The notes under the pieces are model-generated. The model had not been told where the DNA came from. It searched no databases and saw nothing but the letters and a program-made list of their open reading frames with translations. From positions 10,654,967 to 10,718,966 of the forward strand of contig NC_054748.1 of assembly GCF_018143015.1 (NCBI RefSeq): a DNA stretch of 64,000 nt. Reading direction: 5' to 3'. Within the stretch, counting starts at the first letter, position 1. The number at the start of each line of letters is the position of its first letter. The stretch is from Lytechinus variegatus (taxonomy: Eukaryota; Echinodermata; Echinoidea; Temnopleuroida; Toxopneustidae). Made by a program: the position numbers and the translations under genes. Positions 1 through 12,067 of the stretch are shown in pieces.

Positions 1-1865
1 ATATCATGTACCAGTTTTAATCATTGAAATATATCAACAAAGCTATATGACAGTGTCATAGAAACGCTACAAAAATCCACACAAAAAAGGATTGGTATGA
101 TTGATGAAATTGGTGAAAATCTTAATCTAAAAATCCCTGAAGTGAAAATTTTATTCATAAAAAACCAAGATGAATGAGTTTGCATACATTTTTTACTAGA
201 CACAACTGCGTAAAAACACACAAAATGAAGATGAAAAATTTATTGAAGAAAAAATTGCTTCTATTGAAGTATGGTACGTTTTGGCAGTGCTTTTTTATGT
301 ACATTAGAACATCATGCGACATTGAAATATGACTACTCCTATCTTACATTACAGATCATTCGAAACGGTCAATGATTTGCTGTGACTTTTATCTTCAAAT
401 CATTCTATTTGAAATGGATATTATCTTTTAATACATTAAGTAATTTTTCATTTGCATACATAGGCCTACATACTATTCTGCAGTATCTGTATGCTTTGTT
501 TTTTTTTGTACCATTGGTTTTACAGCAGAAGTGCTGGTTTGTTAAACCAGCATCTGAGTAGGCATCTGAGCATCTGAGCATAGGCCTATAGTGCTGAGTT
601 TTACGGCTTTTTTGCATCCCACTCCGACCAAAACACTTCATTCGCCAGAATGAATGGATGGAATGTCACACAATTTCTTTTATATCTTTTTTATGCATAC
701 AGGATTACCGCGTTATGCCCATTTTGGTTGTCATTATTACCACACTACTATTGTATCATCAGTTTGGCAATATACAGTGCTTCCCACAAAAAAAGGAAAC
801 CCGTTTTCAGAGACATGTTTCGTATTATTGGATACAATTTTACTATAAAATTTGAGACCAATGGCAAGAGTGAAATTTCATATCTAATTTGAAATCAACA
901 GCTTAGCAAATCGTTCATGCCTGACAGATTACAAACAATAAATAATGAGTCGTATAAAAAAAGATTTGCACAGAAACACTTGTGAATCTGAATCCTCTCT
1001 CATTTCAGGGATCAGTGACAGAATCTTATAGAATACAAAAGAAATGCCAATGAGCTGATTGTCAAATAAGCACGTTTGCCGTATCATGAACCAATCTTGT
1101 CCAGTATTTCTATACAAACTAGTCTTGACATTAATATTTCACGCATAGCTTTGCTCATTGATGCGTGAAGTTTTTGTAACATATTAGAAATTTGAAAAAT
1201 AAAATCAAAATAAAGAAGGATAATTGGATTATATGAAATTGAACATACTTCATTTGCCCTTGAAGAAAAAGGACGTATGGGAATCCCTGTTTCCTTTTTT
1301 GGGACACACTGTACACACAGAAAGTGATTCTGTAGAATTAAAAAAAAATATATTACAATGTGTTAACAAAAATTACAATAAACAAGCATGGATAAGCACA
1401 CAATCTATAAAGTCAGACCTGTTTGGAAAGCGATGATTGTTTCCTTGTTATATCTATCATGCATGCCACCAAAGGTAATTTCAATTTCAGAAAAGGCAAG
1501 AATAATGAATTTATTAGGAAAATAGAAGAGTATAGATGCTACACGTGAAGGGGAGCAAAATTACAAGTAACAGAAAATCATTGATAAAATGAGTTTAAGA
1601 GGTAAGTTTTTAGCTTAATCTTACATGTTTCGACACTTGTACTCTCTCGGATCTCTCGTGTTGTTGAATACATTGGCTGAAATGATTAGTTAGTTTATAT
1701 TTCTTGTTTTTTACATGTTTATAATAAAAGACTTTAAACTTTTTTTATTGCATTTAATTTGAAACTTATTCTCGGATTATGAATGCTTTAGACTGCATAT
1801 TTTAAACATTGATTCAAATTCATGCACTTCCTCATGCGATCAAGTTGCCATTTTCCTTCCAGATA
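1..1865. other. AT-rich intergenic DNA downstream of Ig1
   Basis: No supported gene here. The open frames are short, have no recognisable domain and differ in base use from the real exons nearby. A minus-strand AATAAA at 1744-1749, about 117 bases past the Ig1 stop, is a plausible poly(A) signal for Ig1. Confidence 0.6.
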
Positions 1866-2792
1866 CTATACATAATTCTCTAGCTCCCTTCTTTTTAAGT
1901 AGTGCTTAATGCTCAAAATAATTATTATCAATATCAAGATGGCAATACATGGGGAAAGGGTTAAGATCACTATCCAGTATATCCTACTCTTGTGTTCATC
2001 CAGACATTCTACTGCTCCTGTTACTGCTTTTGTTACAGTCTCAGAAGAATTTGATATAGTCCCTGTAGTGACACCAACAACAGGCATTGGTTGTTCTGAG
2101 GACATCAGTTCAGGGCAGGGATTGTCTATGTCAGAGCCACTCAAGGGATCTTGTCCCCAGTCTGTGCATTCGCACCTGTCTTTTATTAGATCGAAGGAAG
2201 ATGAACAACAGTGGACAAAGCCTTCGAACCGAGCTAGGAGGATGTGTTTTATATTCATACCACTATTTACGAGTTCATTGATTTTTGGTAAGCGCATACC
2301 ATTTTGATAGCAGTGGATCTGTCCTGGCACTGTCCCCAGCTTTGCTATACAGTGTAAAGAGAGCCACTCTCCATTGTTGTGATGATTTCTCAATTCACAG
2401 GAAGCCTCTCCTGGAGGATAAGCCACTCGTAACCCGATTCTTGGATAGTCAGGTAGCATGATGCCATTCTTGTATGCCGTCAAGATGTAGGTGCCTGCAT
2501 CATCTCTTGAAACTGGATCAATTGTCCATTGAACCAAACATACCTGACTATCATTCTCAAATGCAAGTCTCTGGTTTGGTGGCATTGACAAATGTTTTGG
2601 TTCTGCGGAGCTGTAGCACGGAGCCCTATTCCCATATTGTAACGTGATTCTTGTGCTGTTGCAAGGGTATGAGAAATTAAGATGGGCCTCCTCTCCCTCC
2701 CAAACATTCATTATTTTAGCACTACAAGAAGCTCCATGTAGTAGTACTGAAAGACAAAATATTATCAAATTGCTAATCCGGAATGTAGTCAT
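1866..2792 (-). CDS. Ig1: single-pass membrane protein with two degenerate Ig-like domains
   Basis: 308 residues from the ATG at 2792; the open frame reaches 2810 but opens with TTG, and this ATG is homologous to the Ig6 start. Signal peptide is about residues 1-24. A V-like domain (about 26-125) has Cys 44, 59 and 85 and a DDAGTY motif at 97-102. A second Ig-like domain (about 128-215) has Cys 132, 148, 161, the CC pair 195/196, and Cys 207/209. A Ser/Thr-rich stalk leads to a membrane helix at 272-295 and a 13-residue basic tail ending ENYV. There is no ITIM, ITAM or TIR domain. It probably acts as a cell-surface receptor or adhesion protein; the ligand is unknown. Much of its first domain is nearly identical in DNA to Ig3 (about 2455-2625), while the rest is divergent. 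No leader exon was confidently placed. Confidence 0.9.
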   Translation of the reverse strand: MTTFRISNLIIFCLSVLLHGASCSAKIMNVWEGEEAHLNFSYPCNSTRITLQYGNRAPCYSSAEPKHLSMPPNQRLAFENDSQVCLVQWTIDPVSRDDAGTYILTAYKNGIMLPDYPRIGLRVAYPPGEASCELRNHHNNGEWLSLHCIAKLGTVPGQIHCYQNGMRLPKINELVNSGMNIKHILLARFEGFVHCCSSSFDLIKDRCECTDWGQDPLSGSDIDNPCPELMSSEQPMPVVGVTTGTISNSSETVTKAVTGAVECLDEHKSRIYWIVILTLSPCIAILILIIIILSIKHYLKRRELENYV

Positions 2793-3144
2793 CTTTACGA
2801 TGTTCAGCAAATATTAAGTGAAGATAATCAATGTATTTGGATAAAAAACGGAAGTGATGTTAGTTCAAATGTCTCTCTAAACAATGTTTATTTTGATGTT
2901 TGTTTGTCTCAAATGCAATTTCATGTCATCTCAGTCTCTTTGATGATCTTGATAGTATTAGTTAATCATTTAACACACAAAAATCCAGGCTCTTTACATC
3001 CAATCAAAAGTGATCTGTCCCAATCTTCTCAAAATGAAAGCTTAATTAATGTTGAAGATTTCCTGTTGAGCTGAGTCTCCACCCTTCTATTAATGGATGG
3101 TTATCTGTGAAAGGAAAAAAGGAAATGAAAACATAATTTATTAC

Positions 3145-3286
3145 CTGCAACAGGAAATGCATGTATATCTTCAAGCCCAGATGTGAGGACCAGTATCATA
3201 CAGAATACAATTTTTTTGTCATACATGTAAATAATGTTATGATTTACTTTAATGCTTAGCTGGTAGTCTGAGACAGTTTTCTCCAT
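3145..3286 (-). other. Possible small coding exon with a hydrophobic leader
   Basis: A minus-strand ATG at 3286 opens 47 codons that include a hydrophobic stretch (IVFCMILVLTSG), then a good donor, GCAG followed by GTAATA, at 3144. It lies about 350 bases upstream of Ig1 and could be an alternative first exon. However, its end phase does not match the acceptor next to the Ig1 ATG, so joining to Ig1 is not supported. It may belong to another transcript or be chance. Confidence 0.2.
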
Positions 3287-5140
3287 TGTGGTTTAAAAAT
3301 GGGATGAAACATTCAATGTTTATATTTATATATTCATTCCAGTTCAAGAAAATAAAGAAAATACAATCAAAGTAACCATTTATCCACTATTAGGATCCAT
3401 AAAATATTTCATTCAAATAGCCTTCATATAAGCAGTTCATATATTTTGAAAGGCAAAGGTAGCTCTTCTAATTACATTTCAGCAAAAATAAAAAAAATAT
3501 ATAGGGTTGCAACAAATCACCAAGGCCAATCAGCAGGGCATAATGAATGTTGATGGCCTTGGATTAATTCAAGCCCTTGTAACCAGCTTCATATTACTTG
3601 TGATGCGACCTCTGTCATTGCCATATTCAGACCGCCTTGAAGCTCGTCAGCTCCAAAAACAGTACTCTATGATCAGGAAATTTACCCTGATCTACCCCGA
3701 TAAAAAAATACCAGGTATGTTTGGCTACAGTATTGCTTTGAAGCTGATATTGAAAAAAAGAACTCAGTACACCTTATAGCAGTCTTGCTGCCTGCTTGTC
3801 CATACATTATATTTCAATCTTTACTCAGTAGAATTCCCTATCCTTTTGATATATTCAAACAATTAATTGATGGCTTTCATATATATTCGAGTGTCTACTT
3901 ACCATATTTCAGTCATATTTTCCAATATGTATGGATCCTCATCTGAACATAGTTCATACATGTACGTTGTCGACGATGTGACTCTTTTGTCATGGTCTGT
4001 TTTTTGCAGTTGTATTAGGCGCCTAGTATTTTCCCGCCATTGTATTCATTGAAGGCATCAAACCAATAACTGAACAAATGGGACAATACAGATCAAAGTT
4101 TATAGCATCCGACCTCTCTGTCACCACCCCTTTTCTCTCTCTCTGAACTCACTATGTATTTTCATTGATTTATTCATTTATCTCTTTCTTTCTCTCTATC
4201 TTTCCCACTCCATCTCCCCCTGACTCCTTCGTCTTCTACTTTCTTTGTTGTGCAACTTGTATGTTATACTCAATTTAGTGTTTAATAAAAAATAACAAAA
4301 TATAAACAATGCAGTATTTCATGACAAAAATTTCCTAAAGACACAGATGCTGCTGGCTGTGTCTTTATTCACCTTCAGTTGTTTCAAAACACCTGTTCAA
4401 TGACATTATTAATCATATACATTGCCTGAGTAGATTTAAAGTGAACCAAATTTCAACTGTTTTTTGTAAAATTTATTCCAGGCTTATGCTGCATAAGAAA
4501 ATGCAAAAAAAAATTGAAAAATGACATAGGCGCCAGAGGAAATCCCCATTCATTACAATGGTAAAGGAGGAGCAAACTGACCAACCCTGTATTGTCTCTC
4601 ATTGACTGTGTGTTATTAATTATTATAAACTGTATCAGACAGCAGGGCAAGTTTAATACATAGTTGCCTGCTTAAGACTGTGATCAAGTGGTCGGTCAAT
4701 AAGTTTGAAATTGTTTAACCACAGTTAAGTTCAGAGGCCCAGTCTGCTCAACATGAGGAAAATAGATTCCCATTTTTAAGCTCTAAAACATCTGAATTTT
4801 AACAATTTTTTGTTCTAGATGTCTGATTTGGTTGATAATATTAATAGCAATATTGACTGGCCTGGGGGCGAAAGGACATATAAATCTAATTTGGGCAATA
4901 TATGTCGTATCGCCATTCGCCAGTCAATTTTATGTTCAACATACTATGAATCCTGCTATAGGATTGGTCGGTAATGTAATAAAGGATAGTTTTCCCAAGA
5001 GATGCTCTTCATTAACTCTTCATTACCGCATTTGTGTATTTTTTATGTTCATTCATACGAACTTGATGTCATGGTGAATTTTCCTTAAGTAAAGTTTGTA
5101 TTTTCAAAGATGTACCTGGTGATGCTAATGATAAAGGTGA
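3287..5140. other. Intergenic DNA with a short pyrimidine tract
   Basis: No gene recognised. 4125-4255 is a CT-rich simple sequence. The 90-codon frame at 3507-3779 has no recognisable domain or splice context. Confidence 0.5.
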
Positions 5141-5479
5141 TGACTCATCATCATTCTCATCATCACTATCATCATTTTCATCGTCATCAATGCCATTGTC
5201 ATTTTTGTCATCATCATGGTCAACATCATCACCATTATCATCATCATTATCACCATTATCACTATCATCATCATCATCATCACCATCATTACCATCATCA
5301 TCATTGTCATCATTATCACCATCATCATTATCATCACCATCATAACCATCATCATCATCATTATCACCATCATCACCATCATCATCATCATCATCATCAC
5401 CATCGTCATTATCACCATTATCACCATCATTATCATCATCACCATCATCATCATCATCATTATCACCATCGTCACCATT

Positions 5480-5510
<31 letters not shown>

Positions 5511-6284
5511 CCATCATCATCACCATCATCACCATTATCATCATCATCATCATCATCATCATCACCATCATCACCATCATCTTCATCATTATCACCATCA
5601 TCACCATCATCATCATCACCATCATCACCATCATCATCATTATCACCATCATCATCATCATCATCATCATCATTATCACCATCATCACCATCATCATCAT
5701 TGTCATCATCGTCGTCATCACCGCCATCATCATCATCATCATCATTGTCATCATCGTCGTCATCACCGCCATCATCATCATCATCACTACCATCATCATC
5801 GTCGTCATCATCACCATCATCATCACTACCATCATCATCATCATCATCATCATAATCATTATCTTATCTTTATCATCATCTTCACCACCATCATTTTTAT
5901 TGTCATCATTGCCACCATCGTCATTATCATTACCATCATTGTCATCACCATCGCTGCCATCATAACCACTATTATCGTCATCATCATAATTACCATGATC
6001 ACAATCATCTTCATCATCATAATATTCATCATCAACATCACCATCATTATCTTCATCACCGTTGTCACCATCATCATCCTCATCACCATCATCCTAATCA
6101 TCATCATCACTGTCATTTAATCACTATTATCCATACTGTCATTTGTATCACCATTTTTATCACTCTCACAATCGTCACCATAATCATCACCATTATTATC
6201 ATCATTATCAACATCATTGCCACCTACATGTACATCTTCCTCATTGTTATTATTATCATTACCACCATCATTACATCATCTCTG

Positions 6285-6315
<31 letters not shown>

Positions 6316-6440
6316 CATCAAAATCACCATGACCATAGTCTTTGTCATCGTAATTATCATCATCATCACCATCATCATCATTATGACCATCATCATCATC
6401 ACCACCATAATCATCATCATCATCACCATCATCATCATTC
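5141..6440. repeat. (TCA)n / (ATG)n trinucleotide satellite, about 1.3 kb
   Basis: Almost uninterrupted TCA/ATC/CAC triplets on the plus strand, cleanest in the middle and more mutated toward both ends. All long open frames across it (poly-His, poly-Met, poly-Ile/Thr) follow from the triplet and are not genes. Its length and purity make it a likely polymorphic and assembly-sensitive locus. Confidence 0.95.
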
Positions 6441-6660
6441 TATCTTCTTAATTATCATTATCTTCAAAATTATCTCAGAGTATCAACCAATGACTTATAG
6501 AACAAAATTGATTTATTGAAACATCAAATGTTGGCATCTGCACATATTCTGTTCAATGCAAAAATAAAAAAAAAACATGCAAAACACAATTTCCGGTACA
6601 TACTGTACAAGAAAAAGCAGAATAATAAACGGTAAATACATTATCAATGTAAGTGAAGAA

Positions 6661-6935
6661 TATGCAAATTTCAGCTGCAGTCAGTCACAGTAAGTTTTTT
6701 TTACAGAAATGGACATGATAAGCAAAACACATTTTAAGGCACATTTCTGAAAAATCTAAATAATACACGGTAATTTACAATTTAAGGCACATTTGAGAAA
6801 AATCTAAATAATACACGGTACATACAATTTAAGGCACATTTGAGAAAAATCGAAATAATACACGAAAGATACAATATTCAAATTATCGAAGTGAAAGAAT
6901 ATGCAAATTTCAGCTGCAGTCAATGACAGGAAGTT
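6661..6935. repeat. Short tandem array (about 50-bp unit, 3 copies) between matching flanks
   Basis: About three copies of a unit containing TTTAAGGCACATTTGAGAAA and AATAATACACGG lie at 6731-6880. The same 30-odd-base sequence (TATGCAAATTTCAGCTGCAG) stands on both sides, at about 6661 and 6899, in direct orientation. This suggests local duplication inside an older repeat. Confidence 0.75.
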
Positions 6936-7731
6936 TATATACAGTAAAGGACAATAAGTAGTGACATTTACAAAAGGAAAAAAGGAACAATTTAGTCTTA
7001 AACAGCAAAGCTCAATGAAGGTAAAATTAATTTTGTTATGAATGGAGAATAGGCAAAAGAATAAATGAATGAAATCATATCATAACTGACTTAAAACGAT
7101 GACATCATTTTTATGGTTTCATAAAAGCAAAGATGTGTTGTTTTTGTGATACATACATAATACATACACACATACATAGATACGTTCATTAATGTATACA
7201 TGTATCCCCTAAGTTCCATTATCATGCTCAAGGTGCCTTACAATAAATATGGCAAGTAAAATTCTGCTCTCCAAAGTGCTTGAAATAATATGAGGGGGAT
7301 ATCACCTATTTATCAAGAAACAATGCATCAACATTCATAAACATCTGAATGAACTTTTGAATTCTTAATGTTATGTAAATACATGCTATTTTGATATTTA
7401 GATTTATCAATGCTGTAAGAATTAGTTATTTTTCTAGCTCATGTAGATGGTATAAAGTGAGTTTATTATATTTTATTGTAACATGCATAGAAAATAAAGT
7501 ATCAAACATTATGCGCTTAATAAATATCACTATTATTATCAAATTTTTGCGCCCCTCTTTGAAGGCCATTACAGGTTTTTTTGTACTGGATGTCATATGG
7601 CAGCCATACATGTTACTGATCCATGGCTTCATTTATAACATAGCCTGACCATCTAATTGGTTAGACGCTTTTAAGCCGAATAAAATGATTTTGGCTCATA
7701 GGGTTGTTTCATATAGATTTAAGTATGACTT
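6936..7731. other. AT-rich intergenic DNA
   Basis: No gene, RNA or recognisable mobile element seen. Confidence 0.5.
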
Positions 7732-7954
7732 ATAGGGTGTTGCAAGAAACTTGCGATCAATTGTAAGTCTATTTTTGGTCCCTAAATCAATCATATCTCA
7801 TGCAATTAATTGCAAATTTATGATGGATTGCCTATCTGCTTCTTGAAACAAGGAGTGTAATCTGATTTGCTACAGCTAACATTGATCTATCAGTTGTAAA
7901 ATTACAACATAATATTTGCAATTGATTGCAAATATTTTCTTGCAACACCCCCTA
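7732..7954. mobile_element. MITE with GGGTGTTGCAAGAAA ends
   Basis: The left end AGGGTGTTGCAAGAAA and right end TTTCTTGCAACACCC are inverted copies, about 220 bases apart. Inside are further imperfect inverted segments based on GCAATTGATTGCAA. There is no coding capacity. It is non-autonomous; the superfamily is not determined. Confidence 0.75.
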
Positions 7955-8068
7955 AGAGTTGCAATTAAATGCCAACCCCTACATGATAGTATGCAAGTAA
8001 TGCTACACACAATCTTATAGGTCAACACATAGAAGAGCGCGTCCCCTTGGCATGATCTGACCAATGCC

Positions 8069-8665
8069 TTTAAAGGTCAAGTCCACCTCAGAAAAATGTT
8101 GATTTGAATCAATAGAGAAAAATCAGACAAGCACAATGCTGAAAATTTCATCAAGATGTAAAATAAGAAAGTTATGACATTTCAAAGTTCTGCTTATTGT
8201 TAACAAAATACATGTGGTTATATGAACTAGCCAGTTACATCCAAATGAGAGTCAATGTCACTCACTATTTCTTTTGTTTTTTATTGTTTGAATTATACGA
8301 TATTTCAATTTTTAAGAATTTGACAATTAGGACCTCCTTGCCAGAAGCACAAAATGTTAAAATAAATAAATAATTCCACGTGTTCAGGGAGGAATGAAAC
8401 TTCATTTCACATGAAAATGACGAGAAAATGAAAATATTCATATAATAAAATACAAAAGAAATAGTGAGTGAGTAATGTCATCAGTTCCCTCATTCGCATA
8501 CCGACCGAGATGTGCATATAACTGTTTTGTGAAATGAAGCGAAATTTTAAATATCATAACTATCTTATTTTACATCCGATTTTGATGAAATTTTCAGTGT
8601 TATGCTTGTTGAATTTTTCTCTTTTTATTCAAATCAAGTTGTTTTTGGGGTGGACTTGTCCTTTA
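8069..8665. mobile_element. Long-TIR fold-back MITE, family A (AAAGGTCAAGTCCACC), copy 1
   Basis: Starts TTTAAAGGTCAAGTCCACC and ends with its inverted copy near 8665. Pairing continues for well over 100 bases on each side (for example ATTTCATCA against TGATGAAAT), so most of the element can form a hairpin. A second copy is at 47791-48393. Both copies abut the same 60-bp sequence on one side, which is in Ig2 coding DNA here. Confidence 0.85.
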
Positions 8666-8752
8666 ATATTGTACCTAACCTGGCATTTGAAGTCTGACGG
8701 TATTATACTTAATCTTTGTGAAACAACTGGGCCCTGGTCTGAATTGTCAATA

Positions 8753-9760
8753 TTACACATTGCTTTCATCTGGACATTTATTTGGTGACTGTAAGCAAGT
8801 GTTCCCTGGTTGTGAGGCATTTTTCGGTGGTAAGCTGCTTTTTAAGTGCTGCATCTCCTTTACGTTGTGATGGTATTTAATGCTTAAAATGATAATTATG
8901 ATAACAGAGAAGGACATTGATAGCGTAAAGGACACTACCCATTGAAGATTGCTTCTTTGACTTTCAGCATATTCTACTGGTTCTGTTTCGCGATTTGGAA
9001 ATGATTCAGCAATATCAGGAGTAGTTGTTGTTATGTTTACAGTGACCGTATCTGATGTGAGATGGTTTGTTTGATCCGTAGACCTTGCTTCAGGTGTGAG
9101 ATGTGAGATGTCCTCAAAGATCCTATCACTCATAGGATCCCATCCCCAGTCTGTACAATTACGCTCTTCCTTGATGTGATCTATTGTTGAGGAACAGCAT
9201 CGTACAAAACCATCAAGTCTAGCCAAGAGCTCCTGTCTTACATGGCCCCCACTCTCTCTTGGTCCATTCCTGTTGGGTAATCTCATTCCATCTTGATAGC
9301 ATATAATCTGACCTGGCAGAGTCCCTTGTGGAGCTCTACAGTGCAGTGATAACCACTCCGCATTGTTATCCGAATTATCATCATTTATTTCGCAGGAAGC
9401 CTGTCTTGGGGGATACGCAACCCTCAGTCCGATTCTCGGGTATTCCGGTAGCCTGATGCCATTCCTGTACGCAGTCAGAATGTACGTTCCTGCGTCATCT
9501 TTTGAAACAGGACTGATTGTTAATTTGATGCAACAATCGTCAGTTTCATCCTCAATTTCAAGTTCCTGATTGGGTGGCATTGACTTCGACCATGGATTTG
9601 AGCTGAAGCAAGGAGCTTTATATCCATATTGCAGTGTGATCCTTGTACTGTTACATGGATATGAAAAATGAAGTTCTACCTCACCTCCCTCCTGTACATG
9701 CATTATTTTAGCAGCACAGGAAGCTAGTGTTAGTACTAATATGAAAACATAAGTAACCAT
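8753..9760 (-). CDS. Ig2: single-pass membrane protein with two degenerate Ig-like domains
   Basis: 335 residues from the ATG at 9760; the open frame runs to 9796 but opens with GTG, and the chosen ATG aligns with the Ig6 start. Signal peptide is about 1-18 (MVTYVFILVLTLASCAA). V-like domain about 20-118: Cys 36, 51, 76/77 and DDAGTY 88-93. Second domain: Cys 123, 141, 154, CC 188/189 and a single Cys 202 where relatives have CxC. The Thr-rich stalk contains a potential N-glycosylation site (NIT); the membrane helix is 273-294, followed by a 41-residue tail. The leader and 5' flank are almost identical to Ig3 and Ig5, but the mature protein is well diverged. The last 11 codons and the stop lie in sequence also found beside a MITE at 48.4 kb. 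No signalling motif is seen. Confidence 0.9.
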   Translation of the reverse strand: MVTYVFILVLTLASCAAKIMHVQEGGEVELHFSYPCNSTRITLQYGYKAPCFSSNPWSKSMPPNQELEIEDETDDCCIKLTISPVSKDDAGTYILTAYRNGIRLPEYPRIGLRVAYPPRQASCEINDDNSDNNAEWLSLHCRAPQGTLPGQIICYQDGMRLPNRNGPRESGGHVRQELLARLDGFVRCCSSTIDHIKEERNCTDWGWDPMSDRIFEDISHLTPEARSTDQTNHLTSDTVTVNITTTTPDIAESFPNRETEPVEYAESQRSNLQWVVSFTLSMSFSVIIIIILSIKYHHNVKEMQHLKSSLPPKNASQPGNTCLQSPNKCPDESNV

Positions 9761-10131
9761 CCTGTGACCGAAGAAATTGAAGTAAAACCCAAACACAATG
9801 CTTTTAGTATAGGCAGATTTGGATAGTTATTTTTTTTTAATTCAAGGTTTACAAATGCTAGGTTTACATTTCTCTTGACAGTTCTGGGGATTTCTTGACA
9901 ATTTTTTTCCTCTGAAAATGTCAACCTTGAAATATTAGAATGTGCATACACTACAAATTATACTAGATTTTGGTAGAGATGTAGAAGAAGATATTAAATG
10001 TCCGTATCAATATGTTTCTTGCCAAAATGATAAGTTACATTAATCCTCCCCAAAAGTCTGCTTTGTCCACATTTAGTAGCTGCAATTCCTCTGAACTTCT
10101 AGGTCTGCTGAGGAGACTTTACTGTTTGAAG
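9761..10131 (-). other. Ig2 5' flank with two candidate splice acceptors
   Basis: A strong minus-strand acceptor (pyrimidine run of CT repeats, then TTCAAACAG) ends at 10132. A second possible acceptor (TTCTTCGGTCACAG) lies one base before the ATG. The first is conserved upstream of Ig3 (21542) and Ig5 (38554). The stretch between contains upstream ATGs, so splicing direct to the ATG-proximal site is also possible. Confidence 0.45.
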
Positions 10132-10339
10132 AGAGAGAGAGAGAGACAATTACAAAAATTAAATCATTTTTTCTTAATTATTTCATAAAGTTCACACATA
10201 CTGTGGTGACATTGAATGATTACCCGGCTAAGAATTCAATATTTGAAATTTTCTGGATTAATCAGCTCCTTAAATGTGTGTGTTTTTGTATAGAGTGTTA
10301 TGTCACCATCTAGGAGACATGACAAGGGCTTGAACCTTT

Positions 10340-10591
10340 GGCCCGAATTCACAAAGGTGGTTTCGAAAACCCACGGTTGAGTCCATGGTTTATGCAAATT
10401 TCCTGTTTAAATTACGCTTAATGTAGCGCGTATCGGACGCGTGTATAAAACATGTGCAATGCTGATGCGTGCATTTTTCAGTGCACTAAATTGACGCTTG
10501 TTACCATGGTTAGATACGCTATTTATTCATGAGTCCACTGTTCAAAGAGTGGACTCATGAATTAAAACAGTGGACTCATGAATAAAATAGC
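10340..10591. mobile_element. Half copy of MITE family B (GGCCCGAATTCAC ends)
   Basis: It begins GGCCCGAATTCACAAAG and matches the left arm of the full copy at 38784-39639, including the internal palindrome TTCATGAGTCCACT / AGTGGACTCATGAA. The right terminal arm is missing here. Confidence 0.75.
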
Positions 10592-12067
10592 AAATTGCAG
10601 CAAACAATTATTTCATGAGAAAGTTTTTAAAATCAAGTATAAATCTAGATCTGGTACATTAATGTAAACTTATCTTCGTAAAATCATGAAACCCTAGCTC
10701 CAAATCAATAATTTTGATGATCACTAACACAGAAAAGCATATGTGGGACATTGCATTAATATTGCCTTGAAAAATAACCAACATTTGATGGAATTCTATG
10801 CTTATTTTGCTATTTTTCAACAATAACAGGTTTTCTTCCTGATCTATTTGGCATTTTTTTTCATTTATAATATATGCATACAAACCGTTTGGTTATTTTC
10901 ATTGGATTTTGTTCAAACTCATTTTGAGATCGTTACCACAACTGTTATATTTATCTTTAAACAGCTACATTGTATGATGCGAAGGAAGTAGACCTACATA
11001 CATTATATAACTTACTGATTTTACACCATAATTTATTGGAATGGGGTGCCTGATCAATATAAAATACTTACCCCGGTACATTTTTTTTTCTATAGTTTTT
11101 CACTTCCAAATCACTAAATTTGCTGAGAAAGTGTTAAAAAGGGACTTTTCTTCTAATAAAAAAAAATCAATGCATTTATACAGAGAGAGGGGGCTAGCTG
11201 CCAAATTGAAACACTAGTGGCTGAAAATTCAAAATTTGAATTCAAACAGCAGAAAATAAAATCTCAAATTTCTGCACTTTTGTAATATTATAATTTTAGA
11301 TGATAGTGAAATATAATTCATATTACTGGTCTTCACCATTGAAAGTTTTAGACAGGCTAAAGTTTAATTCGTTCAGATGATTGACAGATTTTGAATATTT
11401 GCACATAAAAAATGATTTTTTTTTCTTATTGGTAGCGTCCCCCTCAAAGGGCAGGCACCTTACAAACTTATGATGTCATTTTAGATAAAGTCATTGAAAA
11501 ATGCTCAAGGTTTTCATGCTTAATTGATATGAGCTTATGTCCTTAAACGACTCAACTCACTTACTGAACAATTGTTTTTTCGTTCCTGTCGGCAGTTGTC
11601 CCTTTTAGAGAAGAGTAATACATCACAAGGATTCCTGAGTAAAGAGGGAAAAATGTTGCAAAATTCAATTAAATTTCAAAATCATTTTACCTGAATAGAA
11701 ACAAGATTATGTTTTCCCAGATGCTTTAATATATTTAATTGAATCATCTGAAAACAAAGCACAATGATTGTACATTTGGGAAATTGATAACATCATCATG
11801 TTATTGTTGTAAACTTCTAATCATGTATTCTAATCAGATAACTAATATTTTCAAATTATTTGTTCATATGAAGGCTATCTTATTTCATTGCTTTTCGATT
11901 TAAAATGATTTTGTATATTTTATAGGTTTGATCTCTTAATTTAGAGAAACAAACTTAAGTTTGGTTATTTTTATTTTACATTATTTGTGTACATAGACAT
12001 CTGATCCTGGAAAATAAATGCGTTAAATGAGCATGCATGGTGTCCTTTATCCCAAGGGTTTGATATA
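10592..12067. repeat. Type I duplicated upstream block (Ig2 copy)
   Basis: Non-coding DNA homologous to about 22380-24110 (Ig3) and 40270-41640 (Ig5). Shared landmarks include the AGAGAGGGGGCTAGCTGCCA region, GGGCAGGCACCTTACAAACT, and the sequence around TTCCTGAGTAAAGAGGG. It lies within the proposed first intron of the Ig genes. Confidence 0.75.

Noticed and set aside
3507-3779. 90-codon plus-strand frame
   Set aside because: No recognisable domain, no paralogue in the window and no convincing splice sites.
5110-6120. 336-codon His-rich open frame and its poly-Met and poly-Ile/Thr shadows
   Set aside because: All three frames of both strands are open because the DNA is a TCA triplet satellite; there is no domain or splice context.
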